Assembly (NCBI RefSeq): GCF_001748365.1
Contig: NZ_BDHH01000021.1
Coordinates: 1,018 to 50,175, forward strand
Direction: 5' to 3'
Source of the DNA: Fusibacter sp. 3D3
Lineage (GTDB): Bacteria; Bacillota; Clostridia; Peptostreptococcales; Acidaminobacteraceae
DNA: 49,158 bases
A program made the position numbers and the translations under genes. Shown here in pieces: positions 33,466 to 41,542 of this stretch. Within the stretch, counting starts at the first letter, position 1, and the number at the start of each line of letters is the position of its first letter. The notes under the pieces are model-generated. The model did not search any database. It had not been told where the DNA came from and saw only the letters and a program-made list of their open reading frames with translations.

Positions 33466-35060
33466 TTGATTGCCTCCATTTTTTTGTTTTGATTAAAGAT
33501 GACACACGGATGTCGTGAAATAATAACAGATAAGATCTCCATATTCATTGCATCAAGAATGGTTTTTTCAAGCACCTCGATGTTTTTAGAATCAATAACC
33601 CTTACATTTCTGACCCCAATGCCTCTACAAACGGATTCAATTGATGATAGAGCATCGTTTGTTTTGACTGCCACTGTCGGTTGTCCGCCTGTCATTGCAA
33701 TGGTCATATTATCCTCTATTACCACAGTGGTCGCACTCTCATTGTGTACCATATTGATGAGGTTGTTGATTCCTGTATGCCAAAACTCACCATCACCCAT
33801 AATGGCCAACATTTTTTTACTTTTAGAATGAGCTGGATTGGCTTTATTATAGCCATGCGCAATTCCAAAAGACGAACCCATGCACTTCACAACATCTATT
33901 ATTCCAACATGCGGAAGTGCACCTAACCCTCCACAGCCAATACCTGAAGCCGTATAAATGTCATGCTTTTTTATAATTTCATTTACAGCATGATGTGGGC
34001 ATCCCTTACAATTCGTCGGCAGTCTAATGGGAACATCCCTTTTTTTAACCAATGCCGTCTTCTTTAAAAATTTATTTTCAATAATATCCGGTGTGAAGTA
34101 GAGCATCTCTGGAAATCTTGGAAATAAATCTTCACCAATGATCTTTAAGCCCATACTCTTTATTTCTTTTTCAATAAGGGGATGTCCATCCTCTAATAGA
34201 TACACATCTTGGTGCGTCTTTATAAACTGCCTTATGCGTTTTTCAGCCAGTGGATAAACCATACCCAGTTTTAAAAAGGATGCATCTGGAAAAATCTCTT
34301 TTGCATAATAATAGGCAATACCTGTTGCGATGATCCCCATATTCGTCTTGCCCTTTTCGATTTTATTAAGCGCGGTTTCATCTGCATAGAGCTTAAGCTT
34401 TTGCCATTCATCGTTAAAATCATGCCAATAATCTTTTAATTTGTCTAAGGCACAATCATCAAACCCAAATTTTACAATATTGCCAATTGTTTTTTGGTAG
34501 CTCTTGTGACTTAATTTTCTGAAAGGTTTTTCAGCAATAAAAGCCTCAAAAGATACAACCGTTTTAGATTTGCACAAAATTGAATTTAGCCTGAAAATAA
34601 CGGGCGTCATGTAGGCTTCGCTCATTTGAAAAGCGACTGCAACAAAATCCTTTGCTTCTTGGCTGTTAGAGGGTTCAACAACTGGCACACTCGACATGAT
34701 GCCATAGCTTCTACAATCTTGATAATCATCACCTGCTATTCTACCGATATCATCCGCTACCACGATGACAATTCCACCATTTATCGGCGTACCCGCCAAC
34801 TGTGTAAAAGCATCCGCAGCAACATTGAGACCCAAAGTCTTCATCACCACAAGTGATCTGTAACCCGCGAGTGAAGTGCCTATTGCAACTTCTAGAGCAA
34901 CTTTTTCATTTGTGGACCACTCGCACTTTACGGATTTTGCTTGTTGAAGAACCGTTACAATTTCTGTACAAGGTGTTCCAGGATACCCACTTACAAAAGC
35001 GACCCCACTTTCTATAGACCCTTGTGCAACAGCTTCATTACTCGTCATCAATTTTTTCAT
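33462..35060 (-). CDS. iorA: Indolepyruvate:ferredoxin oxidoreductase, alpha subunit, lacking Fe-S domain
   Basis: 532 residues from the ATG at 35060 (GGAG upstream; a GTG at 35072 is also in frame). The pyrimidine domain has SGYPGTPCTE; the thiamine-diphosphate domain has the GDGEFWHTGINNL and EDNMTIAMTGGQ motifs. Ordinary IorA proteins of about 580-620 residues end with a 2[4Fe-4S] ferredoxin domain. This one stops after HPCVIFNQN, without it. First gene of the operon; it probably makes the acyl-CoA starter. Confidence 0.9.
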   Translation of the reverse strand: MKKLMTSNEAVAQGSIESGVAFVSGYPGTPCTEIVTVLQQAKSVKCEWSTNEKVALEVAIGTSLAGYRSLVVMKTLGLNVAADAFTQLAGTPINGGIVIVVADDIGRIAGDDYQDCRSYGIMSSVPVVEPSNSQEAKDFVAVAFQMSEAYMTPVIFRLNSILCKSKTVVSFEAFIAEKPFRKLSHKSYQKTIGNIVKFGFDDCALDKLKDYWHDFNDEWQKLKLYADETALNKIEKGKTNMGIIATGIAYYYAKEIFPDASFLKLGMVYPLAEKRIRQFIKTHQDVYLLEDGHPLIEKEIKSMGLKIIGEDLFPRFPEMLYFTPDIIENKFLKKTALVKKRDVPIRLPTNCKGCPHHAVNEIIKKHDIYTASGIGCGGLGALPHVGIIDVVKCMGSSFGIAHGYNKANPAHSKSKKMLAIMGDGEFWHTGINNLINMVHNESATTVVIEDNMTIAMTGGQPTVAVKTNDALSSIESVCRGIGVRNVRVIDSKNIEVLEKTILDAMNMEILSVIISRHPCVIFNQNKKMEAIK

Positions 35061-35094
35061 TTTTTTCTCCACTTATTATCCATTAAAGCATCTC

Positions 35095-35124
35095 ATCATA
35101 ATACTTATTGTGTTATATATTCAA
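35095..35124 (-). promoter_or_regulatory. Promoter of the KASIII operon
   Basis: -35 TTGAAT (35119-35124), an 18-nt spacer and -10 TATGAT (35095-35100) on the minus strand, about 35 nt upstream of iorA and after a terminator. It supports independent transcription of the 14-gene operon. Confidence 0.6.
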
Positions 35125-35144
35125 TTTTATGGGTTGTACGGGTT

Positions 35145-35187
35145 GAAAAAATCCACACTTAATAAGGCCAATATTATCGTATGGATT
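35145..35187 (-). terminator. Terminator between the exporter operon and iorA
   Basis: On the minus strand AATCCATAC pairs with GTGTGGATT, with an inner TAATA/TATTA stem, followed by a run of T. It ends the ABC exporter unit. Confidence 0.8.
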
Positions 35188-35199
35188 GTATTTTACAAC

Positions 35200-35316
35200 T
35201 TAATCAGAATCAGAATCATGATTTTTTTTAGACAGCAATTTTTTGTAAATCAATAATTTGAGTGGAATTGCTATAATGAGCAACGCTATAATAATAAGCC
35301 ACCACTTTAATGCCAT
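35200..35316 (-). CDS. 38-residue single-TM microprotein
   Basis: A 38-codon frame with an excellent site (AGGAGG about 11 nt before the ATG). It encodes one hydrophobic helix (WWLIIIALLIIAIPLKLLI), a Lys-rich stretch and an acidic DSDSD tail. It is 46 nt after the second permease gene and before the terminator, so it is co-transcribed with the exporter. It could be a small regulator or accessory of the transporter (inference). No family recognised. Confidence 0.7.
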   Translation of the reverse strand: MALKWWLIIIALLIIAIPLKLLIYKKLLSKKNHDSDSD

Positions 35317-35362
35317 TATCAGATCACCTCCTTTTAGCTTATTTTTCTATTCATCAAAATGC

Positions 35363-36361
35363 TTACGTCAGACCGCGGATGATTCTCTTTTTAATCAACA
35401 TGAATAAAATGAACGTCATGCCTAGAATCCAACTCAGATTTATAATGATTTGATGCCAAGTTGCCGTGTTAGAAACAATATCTCTAAAGCCAACAAAAAT
35501 CCAGTAAGTCGGCAGTATATATAAGAAAAATTGACTGGATTCGGGAATCACCATGGCACCCACGATAGATGCCGCTGTTGCAAGATAGATCATCTTCATA
35601 TTCATGACACCTGCAATTTGATTATCACTGATAACACCGATTAGAAAGCCTAAAACGGAGGCGGTTAAAGTCCCCGATAAAACAATGACGAGTATCATCA
35701 GTTTATTGACATCATCTATTTTTAAAAGCCACAAAATTATATAAACCTGAGCAACTGGAAGCACAAAGCCAAGCAAGCTCTTACCGATAATAAATTCCAT
35801 TTTATTCATCATCGTCACATTTAAGGCTTGAATCGTCTTGGATTCTTTCTCCTCAATGATATTGAATCCAATGATGATACCCCCTAATATAATCGCTGTA
35901 ATCATCAATGCTGCACTTCCAATAATACTTATCGGTGACCGTTTCACACCAATATCTCTAATCTTATAGCTGATACTTGCATCATTTACCCCATTGATCT
36001 CTCTAATAATTTTTTGAGGAACAACTTTTGTATCATGAGTTTCATTACCTTCTAGTATAATGAAAAGACTGCCCTCTTTTTCACTCATAACCCCTGCAAT
36101 ATCATCCATCCCATTTACTCGATTGATTATTTCCTCTTTGGATTCAAAGAGGAAAACAGATCCATACTTGTTAAACTCATCTACGATAGACTGATCTAAA
36201 GATGCTTCTAATGCAAATTGAAGGGAAGCAGATTCTGTATTGGGAATGATCATCGAAAATCCAAGCGCTAATAATAGAGGCCCTATCATCATATATAACA
36301 AAATGTATTCTCTCACACTACTTTTGAAGTCTCTTCTAAAAATGGATATAATTCTATTCAT
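35363..36361 (-). CDS. ABC-2 type permease 2
   Basis: 332 residues: one N-terminal TM, a large extracytoplasmic domain (about 40-150) and a cluster of five TM helices, as in ABC-2/NatB-like exporters. It forms a heterodimer with the next permease and works with the ATPase upstream. The substrate is unknown; nearness to the biosynthetic operon suggests product export. Confidence 0.85.
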   Translation of the reverse strand: MNRIISIFRRDFKSSVREYILLYMMIGPLLLALGFSMIIPNTESASLQFALEASLDQSIVDEFNKYGSVFLFESKEEIINRVNGMDDIAGVMSEKEGSLFIILEGNETHDTKVVPQKIIREINGVNDASISYKIRDIGVKRSPISIIGSAALMITAIILGGIIIGFNIIEEKESKTIQALNVTMMNKMEFIIGKSLLGFVLPVAQVYIILWLLKIDDVNKLMILVIVLSGTLTASVLGFLIGVISDNQIAGVMNMKMIYLATAASIVGAMVIPESSQFFLYILPTYWIFVGFRDIVSNTATWHQIIINLSWILGMTFILFMLIKKRIIRGLT

Positions 36362-36371
36362 ATAGCACCGC

Positions 36372-37427
36372 CTAGCTTCTTTCTAGATTTCTTTTAAATG
36401 CGAGTATTGATAAAAAATACAACACAATCAAAATGAGGATAAACATAACAACCGTCTTAATTATAATCGTGTCATTCCCCGTTGGAAATACCGCTTCTTT
36501 TACCGAAAAGAGGAGATAATAAGTCGGCAGTAACTTAATATAAAGCGGGGCATAACTTGGCAAAAGATATGATGTCAAAGGCAATCCCAACAACAGATTG
36601 ACAATTAGAATCCAAATCATAGACTCTGAAATCGTCTTAAAGAAACTTGCCATAATTAATCCAAGAGTAGCCGAAAATACACTCCCTAATAGGATTAAGA
36701 CCCCAAGCCATAAGTAGTTCATGTTAAGACCCATTACCAATCCAGCGGTTAAAAAGGACCCCATAATACCTAGAATCGCCATAACTGTTATTTTTGAAAT
36801 CAGATATTCAGACAATCGCCCAGGAGTGACTGCAAATGATTTTATAGTGCCTTCATCCTTCTCGATGAAAATCAGTGCTGCGATTAAAATAAACCCGAGC
36901 ATAGTGGATTCCATCACTAGGAAAAGCGGTAATATATTTTTATTCGCAGGAATTTCTTTTTGATCCGCAGCTGAATTAATGATCTCTGTTTTAACGTTTA
37001 TCTCACCCTTGATTGAATGTGAGATTTCATCTTTCATCGCAAGTATTAAAGTGCTTTGAACTTGCTCATTTTCATAGCCGTGCAGTAAAAACTCAATGTC
37101 GACCTCATCCTCTACCCCAGTGATCACAAGACCGATACAATTAATTTCTTTGTTCATATTCGTCTCGATCTCTTTCACAGAAGACATCTGCAAAACATTG
37201 TTGTGGTCCTTTTTCATGGTTTCAAGTGTGGTGTTAAGTGCACTCTCATAGGCACCAGTATATGATATGTAATAATAAACTGGAGGTTTAATCGTTAAGT
37301 CCTCCGCTATTACAAAGTTTATTAAAACCACAAATACGAGGGACAATACTATAACGATATGAAAACAATAATTTCTAAAAGCATAAAGGATATCTTTCAT
37401 TAAAAGTCCAAAATATCTAGTCCTCAT
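36372..37427 (-). CDS. ABC-2 type permease 1
   Basis: 351 residues with the same architecture as its neighbour: an N-terminal TM, an external domain and five to six C-terminal TM helices (FLVMESTMLGFILIAALIFIEKDEGTIKS). It is 10 nt from the second permease and directly next to the ATPase gene. Confidence 0.85.
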   Translation of the reverse strand: MRTRYFGLLMKDILYAFRNYCFHIVIVLSLVFVVLINFVIAEDLTIKPPVYYYISYTGAYESALNTTLETMKKDHNNVLQMSSVKEIETNMNKEINCIGLVITGVEDEVDIEFLLHGYENEQVQSTLILAMKDEISHSIKGEINVKTEIINSAADQKEIPANKNILPLFLVMESTMLGFILIAALIFIEKDEGTIKSFAVTPGRLSEYLISKITVMAILGIMGSFLTAGLVMGLNMNYLWLGVLILLGSVFSATLGLIMASFFKTISESMIWILIVNLLLGLPLTSYLLPSYAPLYIKLLPTYYLLFSVKEAVFPTGNDTIIIKTVVMFILILIVLYFLSILAFKRNLERS

Positions 37428-38282
37428 TTAAATCAACCCCCTACCGACAACGCTGATAAAGATTTCTTCTAACGATGCCTCTTGAGAGTGCATGGTGACA
37501 ATACGCCCTGTTTCTACTAATTTTTGAAGTTGCGACTGTCCCTGTTTATCCACTAAAGAAATGAATTCTGTTCTTAGCTTTTCTTGATCCATAAACTCAA
37601 CTTTGACAGAACGCTCTCCATATCTGAGTTTCAATTTTTGTGGCGTGTCAATCAAAATAATTTTACCGTCGTTTACAAACGCCACTCTGTCACAGAGTTC
37701 ATCTGCAATGTTCATATTATGAGTTGTTAAAAATATGGTCGTTCCCTGATCTTTTTTTCGTTTAATGATGGCTTTAATCCGACTTGCTGTTTCTGGATCA
37801 AGTCCTGAGGTGGGTTCATCCAAAAACCATATTTTAGGATTGTTGATCATTGATCTTGCGAAAACCAAGCGTTGTAGCATCCCCTTTGAATACTGAGAAG
37901 CCTTTTTGTTCATATCCTTGCCTAAGCCGACTTCTTTTAAGAGCTCTTCTGGTTTTTCAGTCGCTACATTAAACATTTTACTATAAAATTTTAGATTTTC
38001 CAATCCTGTAAGATTTTTATATACATTGGGGGATTCAAACGAAACCCCTATCATATTAAAGAAATCATCACTTAATTTTTTGACACTCATGCCATCTATA
38101 CTCACTTCACCTCTTTGAAGTTCTAACAAACCAAATAAAATGCTTTGTGTAGTTGATTTTCCAGCACCACTTGGCCCTAAAAATCCAAAGATCTCACCCT
38201 TTTCAACCTGAAAAGTCATATCTTGAACCGCATAATGTTCATCCTTTGAATAAGAATGGTATAAACCTTTTACATTTAACAT
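37428..38282 (-). CDS. ABC exporter ATPase
   Basis: 284 residues: Walker A GPSGAGKST, signature YSKGMLQRLVFARS, Walker B WFLDEPTSGLD and H-loop TTHN. DrrA/NatA-like, with a C-terminal extension. It powers the two ABC-2 permeases. Its start overlaps the end of the TetR gene. Confidence 0.92.
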   Translation of the reverse strand: MLNVKGLYHSYSKDEHYAVQDMTFQVEKGEIFGFLGPSGAGKSTTQSILFGLLELQRGEVSIDGMSVKKLSDDFFNMIGVSFESPNVYKNLTGLENLKFYSKMFNVATEKPEELLKEVGLGKDMNKKASQYSKGMLQRLVFARSMINNPKIWFLDEPTSGLDPETASRIKAIIKRKKDQGTTIFLTTHNMNIADELCDRVAFVNDGKIILIDTPQKLKLRYGERSVKVEFMDQEKLRTEFISLVDKQGQSQLQKLVETGRIVTMHSQEASLEEIFISVVGRGLI

Positions 38283-38908
38283 TAAAAATCACTCCTTTTT
38301 ATTCGAATTCCATTTTCTATGAACGCTAACAACGCTTCAATTAATGTCATCACATCTAAGTCTTCTTTACATTGTGTCAAATAATACTCGTTTAAAGAAA
38401 TACTAAATGTCGTAATCAAATGTGCAATTAGCCTTACGTCAATATTAGGATTGACATCACCCTCTTCAATACCTTTTTTTAATAAATTCTCAATAAAAAC
38501 ATTACTCATATCAATACTTTCGCCTAAAACTTCCGCTTTAAATTTACTGTCACCATCATTGAGAATATCATTTCCCATTTTTGATAAATCAGGATGCTCT
38601 TTCGCAAAATTTACGCCTACTAAATACAGACCCCTTAGAATTTGGAAAAAATCTTGATGCTTTGCTTCAATCATTTGTGACGTGAGATACTTGAGTTTTA
38701 GTGTTGCTGAAACAGCTAGCACATACTTGTATAAATCTTTTTTGTTTTCAAAATATTGATAAAAGCTGCCCTTTGCAATGCCAACGTCCGCAATTATACG
38801 ATTGATACTGGCATCTCTAAAGGTATAAGCCACAAACTCTTTAATAGCTGCCTCTATGATTCTTTGCTTTTTTTCTTCTGCAAGATTTAGAAATGTAGAC
38901 TTTGGCAT
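38282..38908 (-). CDS. TetR-family regulator of the exporter operon
   Basis: 208 residues: N-terminal TetR helix-turn-helix (about 28-55, INRIIADVGIAKGSFYQYF) and a helical ligand domain. It is the first gene of the operon behind a promoter overlapped by a palindromic operator, so negative autoregulation with release by the exported compound is likely. Confidence 0.88.
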   Translation of the reverse strand: MPKSTFLNLAEEKKQRIIEAAIKEFVAYTFRDASINRIIADVGIAKGSFYQYFENKKDLYKYVLAVSATLKLKYLTSQMIEAKHQDFFQILRGLYLVGVNFAKEHPDLSKMGNDILNDGDSKFKAEVLGESIDMSNVFIENLLKKGIEEGDVNPNIDVRLIAHLITTFSISLNEYYLTQCKEDLDVMTLIEALLAFIENGIRIKRSDF

Positions 38909-38937
38909 TTTAGTCTCCTAATTGACATTTTTAAAAT

Positions 38938-38986
38938 GTGACCTCGGGGTCACTTTTAGGATATTATTTTATCTGCCTTTTGTCAA
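38938..38986 (-). promoter_or_regulatory. Promoter and TetR operator of the exporter operon
   Basis: Perfect -35 TTGACA (38981-38986), a 17-nt spacer and -10 TATCCT (38958-38963). The palindrome GTGACC-N4-GGTCAC (38938-38953) covers the predicted transcription start, a classic repressor position. Confidence 0.8.
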
Positions 38987-39021
38987 CACCTTTTTTATGC
39001 GTAGGTCAAAAGAAAATTTTC

Positions 39022-39059
39022 AAAAAAAATACCGCCTATGATAAACTTTTGGCGGTATT
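39022..39059 (-). terminator. Terminator after the M20 hydrolase gene
   Basis: AATACCGCC pairs with GGCGGTATT (39028-39036 / 39051-39059) and is followed on the minus strand by eight T. Confidence 0.82.
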
Positions 39060-39088
39060 GCTCTCGGTATTGTTCGCGGTATTGTTCG
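39053..39088. repeat. Three tandem 12-bp repeats
   Basis: CGGTATTG followed by CTCT, TTCG, TTCG: three consecutive 12-mers just past the hydrolase stop codon. The first copy is part of the terminator stem. Confidence 0.7.
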
Positions 39089-39121
39089 CGTTCTTGTGTC
39101 TTTAACTTGATCAAAAAATTT

Positions 39122-40759
39122 CTAAACGTCCTCTTTTAGACATTTAGTCATCAATTCTTTGATGATGTATGGAATGCGCTCATAGACGTCTTTTGTATGA
39201 ACGCGTTCCGTCGTCTTGTGCAAATCTTTGCCCCAAGGGCCAATATTAACGACTGGCATATTCAGTGTAGACAGTTCTTTAAAGGGAATTCTATAAATGG
39301 TATCCCATCCAGGACTATTGGCTTTAATCAAGGCAATATCTTCATCATTTCCACACCAAGTTGCGTATGACAAATCTGAGATGCCCATAAAATAACTTTG
39401 CGATTCAAAGACGAGGTCATATTTTTCAGCCGCAATTTTATTGATCGTTTCTTCAAGCGAAAATGACAATTTTTTAGAGATTTTCATATTGTTGACATGC
39501 GGGTAGTAAGGTCCTGATAACGCCACGATGATAGCGGGACCTTCTAGATCAATTGCATCTTGTACAAACTCCACCAAGCGGGTTGTCGCCTCTGGCAAAG
39601 TGATTGTATTTTCAACGAGAAGTGCGTTGAGCTCCTCTTGAAACTCCTCATAACGCGCTTCAAATGATTGACCGATTTCCGTCATTGCCATCTGATATAT
39701 TTGCTCAAAAGTATAAACCTTAGGGATAAAAGAAATCTTTTCGGGAATGTCACCGGTTAGATTACAATAATTTTCATAAGCGTCTGCAAAATAAATCAAG
39801 GTATCTCTCAGGGACCTATTGGCGAGAGATACCAGTTTGTCCATAATGTGCTTTGGCGATCTCGTAAACGTCAACCAATTGAAATAACCTGTGGCAGCTT
39901 CTGGAATCGAAGCATCATAGGCTTTTTTTCGATCTTTTAGATTGACCCATACTGGAGGTGGTGTGGCCTCTTCTCCCAATACATCACATAAATCAATATT
40001 GAGTTCTGTTTTTCTTTGTAAATCCGAAAGTACCAACGAAGGGTTAAACCCGTTAAACGGTTCGCCTATATGGCTCTTTACCCCTTTGACAAAAAGTACA
40101 GGCATGATTTTACCCACAGAACCTTCATAAAAAATGGCTTTGCCTTTTGTTTGATTAAAGTATGGTTCGCTGTTAATCGTCAAAAGATAATTGAGTTTAT
40201 ATTGATCACGTAATGTGGTCATTAGTGTAACCGCACCGAGCATCCCTCGGGATAAGGTTTCTTCATCTGGAACACTCAACAGCAGAATGTTACCTTCAAA
40301 ATCTTCCAATTCCGAAAAATATGCGCTTAGAACCAATTGGATCGCAGCACCTGATTTCATATCGGCGACACCTCTACCAAAAGTCCAATTGCCAGACTCA
40401 AGATCTATTTTTGCTTGAGCAGGTATTTTCTTATTTGAAAGCGCCTCAATCAGTTCATCAGGCCTCAAGGCAACTGATTTGAGTTTGCCATATTCTTCAA
40501 TATCTACAGCATCATGATGATGCATCAAAACGATTGTTTTATCACCCCTGCCCTTGACCAGAGACCATATGACACTGCGCTGATAAGGATCATTTTCAAT
40601 TGGGTAAGCCCCACAGTACTCTGGGTGTTCACTGAAATAGGCCTGTTCTTTAATCCAGTATAAGATTTGCTCCTCTATATAAGTTTCTCTATGTGTATTG
40701 GTATCACTTTGAGTGGCAACCAATCTTAAAAATAACGATTTGATACTTTCACTAAACAT
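39122..40759 (-). CDS. rocB: RocB-like M20-family hydrolase
   Basis: 545 residues from the ATG at 40759 (GAGGGAGA upstream). M20 zinc-peptidase motifs: MHHHDAVD (metal His), RGVADMKSG (bridging Asp), DEETLSRG (catalytic and metal Glu) and NSEP. The length and the long insert match RocB, a protein of arginine and ornithine utilisation operons whose exact reaction is unclear. It may deacylate or hydrolyse amino-acid derivatives in the cytoplasm, which fits the ornithine theme of the window's left end. Confidence 0.8.
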   Translation of the reverse strand: MFSESIKSLFLRLVATQSDTNTHRETYIEEQILYWIKEQAYFSEHPEYCGAYPIENDPYQRSVIWSLVKGRGDKTIVLMHHHDAVDIEEYGKLKSVALRPDELIEALSNKKIPAQAKIDLESGNWTFGRGVADMKSGAAIQLVLSAYFSELEDFEGNILLLSVPDEETLSRGMLGAVTLMTTLRDQYKLNYLLTINSEPYFNQTKGKAIFYEGSVGKIMPVLFVKGVKSHIGEPFNGFNPSLVLSDLQRKTELNIDLCDVLGEEATPPPVWVNLKDRKKAYDASIPEAATGYFNWLTFTRSPKHIMDKLVSLANRSLRDTLIYFADAYENYCNLTGDIPEKISFIPKVYTFEQIYQMAMTEIGQSFEARYEEFQEELNALLVENTITLPEATTRLVEFVQDAIDLEGPAIIVALSGPYYPHVNNMKISKKLSFSLEETINKIAAEKYDLVFESQSYFMGISDLSYATWCGNDEDIALIKANSPGWDTIYRIPFKELSTLNMPVVNIGPWGKDLHKTTERVHTKDVYERIPYIIKELMTKCLKEDV

Positions 40760-40783
40760 ATAATCTCCCTCTTTTCCTCTCAT

Positions 40784-40921
40784 TTATATGGATAAATCCT
40801 CTTTGTAACTCAATGTTCTTTTATAGAAATCGATGATGTCTGTGAGCATATCATCTGTTATCGTATGTCCAAGGATTTATAGAGACGTTTGACCTCAGTC
40901 TCAACTCAATTTAATCGCCAT
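40784..40921 (-). pseudogene. Short decayed gene remnant
   Basis: Protein-like stretches occur in different frames (VETEVKRLYKSLDI, then DDMLTDIIDFYKRTLSYKEDLSI ending at 40784), as if frameshifts broke one small gene that began at the ATG near 40921. No family recognised. Confidence 0.35.
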
Positions 40922-40934
40922 ATCTTATGCCCTC

Positions 40935-41516
40935 TTATGCGCTTCTGCCAAAATATCTTCTAACGTTTGATCGGTATATTTCATATGGTTTTCCAAATAC
41001 TTTTTCCAAATACTGCTCTTCACTTAAAATTTGTAAATGCAACATAAACATCGCCCCTATTGAAAAAACCAATAAAACCCAATTAAAAAATAATAACAAT
41101 AACCCAAAATACATTAAGTCAAATCCTAAAAAAGCAGGATTTCTGCTCATTGAATAGATGCCATCTGTGATCATTTTTGTTTCATCTTTTTCAGGTATTC
41201 CAGCCCGCCAACTATCTCTCATAGTCCAAACTGATATTGTAAATACAAGATCACCTATTAATCCAATCACCAGCCCCATATAGCGCATCTTTTCTGACAA
41301 TATTGAAAATTCACCCAAAATAGAAATAAACTGCACGAGTACAATGCTATATGTTGCCGTTTTCATGATGGCTTCTTTAACAAATATGGATTTCTCTTTA
41401 TTGCCTTTTGCAATCTGATCCGTTTGAATCCCTTTCCTTTTTTGCACCACCATTTTTGTAATATAGACCAAGTAGAAAAGTAGTATTATCATTACTGCTG
41501 CAATTTTAAAGATCAT
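40935..41516 (-). CDS. Isoprenylcysteine carboxyl methyltransferase-like membrane protein
   Basis: 193 residues from the ATG at 41516 (GGAGG 5 nt upstream). Four to five TM helices and the conserved GIYSMSRNPAFLGFD motif of the ICMT/phospholipid-methyltransferase family. It uses S-adenosylmethionine at the membrane; substrates of bacterial members are mostly unknown. It follows the DUF4062-like gene by about 26 nt. Confidence 0.78.
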   Translation of the reverse strand: MIFKIAAVMIILLFYLVYITKMVVQKRKGIQTDQIAKGNKEKSIFVKEAIMKTATYSIVLVQFISILGEFSILSEKMRYMGLVIGLIGDLVFTISVWTMRDSWRAGIPEKDETKMITDGIYSMSRNPAFLGFDLMYFGLLLLFFNWVLLVFSIGAMFMLHLQILSEEQYLEKVFGKPYEIYRSNVRRYFGRSA

Positions 41517-41542
41517 AATGCCTCCATCGTAAATATAACCGG

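Noticed and set aside
22297-35060. Housekeeping fatty-acid synthesis cluster
   Set aside because: It lacks fabD, fabF, acpP, fabZ, fabK and acc genes, and carries six KASIII copies, IorAB and a CoA dehydrogenase.
22297-35060. OleABCD-type olefin or ladderane cluster
   Set aside because: No OleB/C/D partners and no radical SAM or desaturase genes are present.
22297-38908. One 16-kb operon from TetR through the exporter to the last KASIII
   Set aside because: A strong terminator (35145-35187) and a separate promoter (35095-35124) divide it into two units.
39053-39088. CRISPR-like repeat
   Set aside because: The units are only 12 bp with no spacers; it is a simple tandem repeat.
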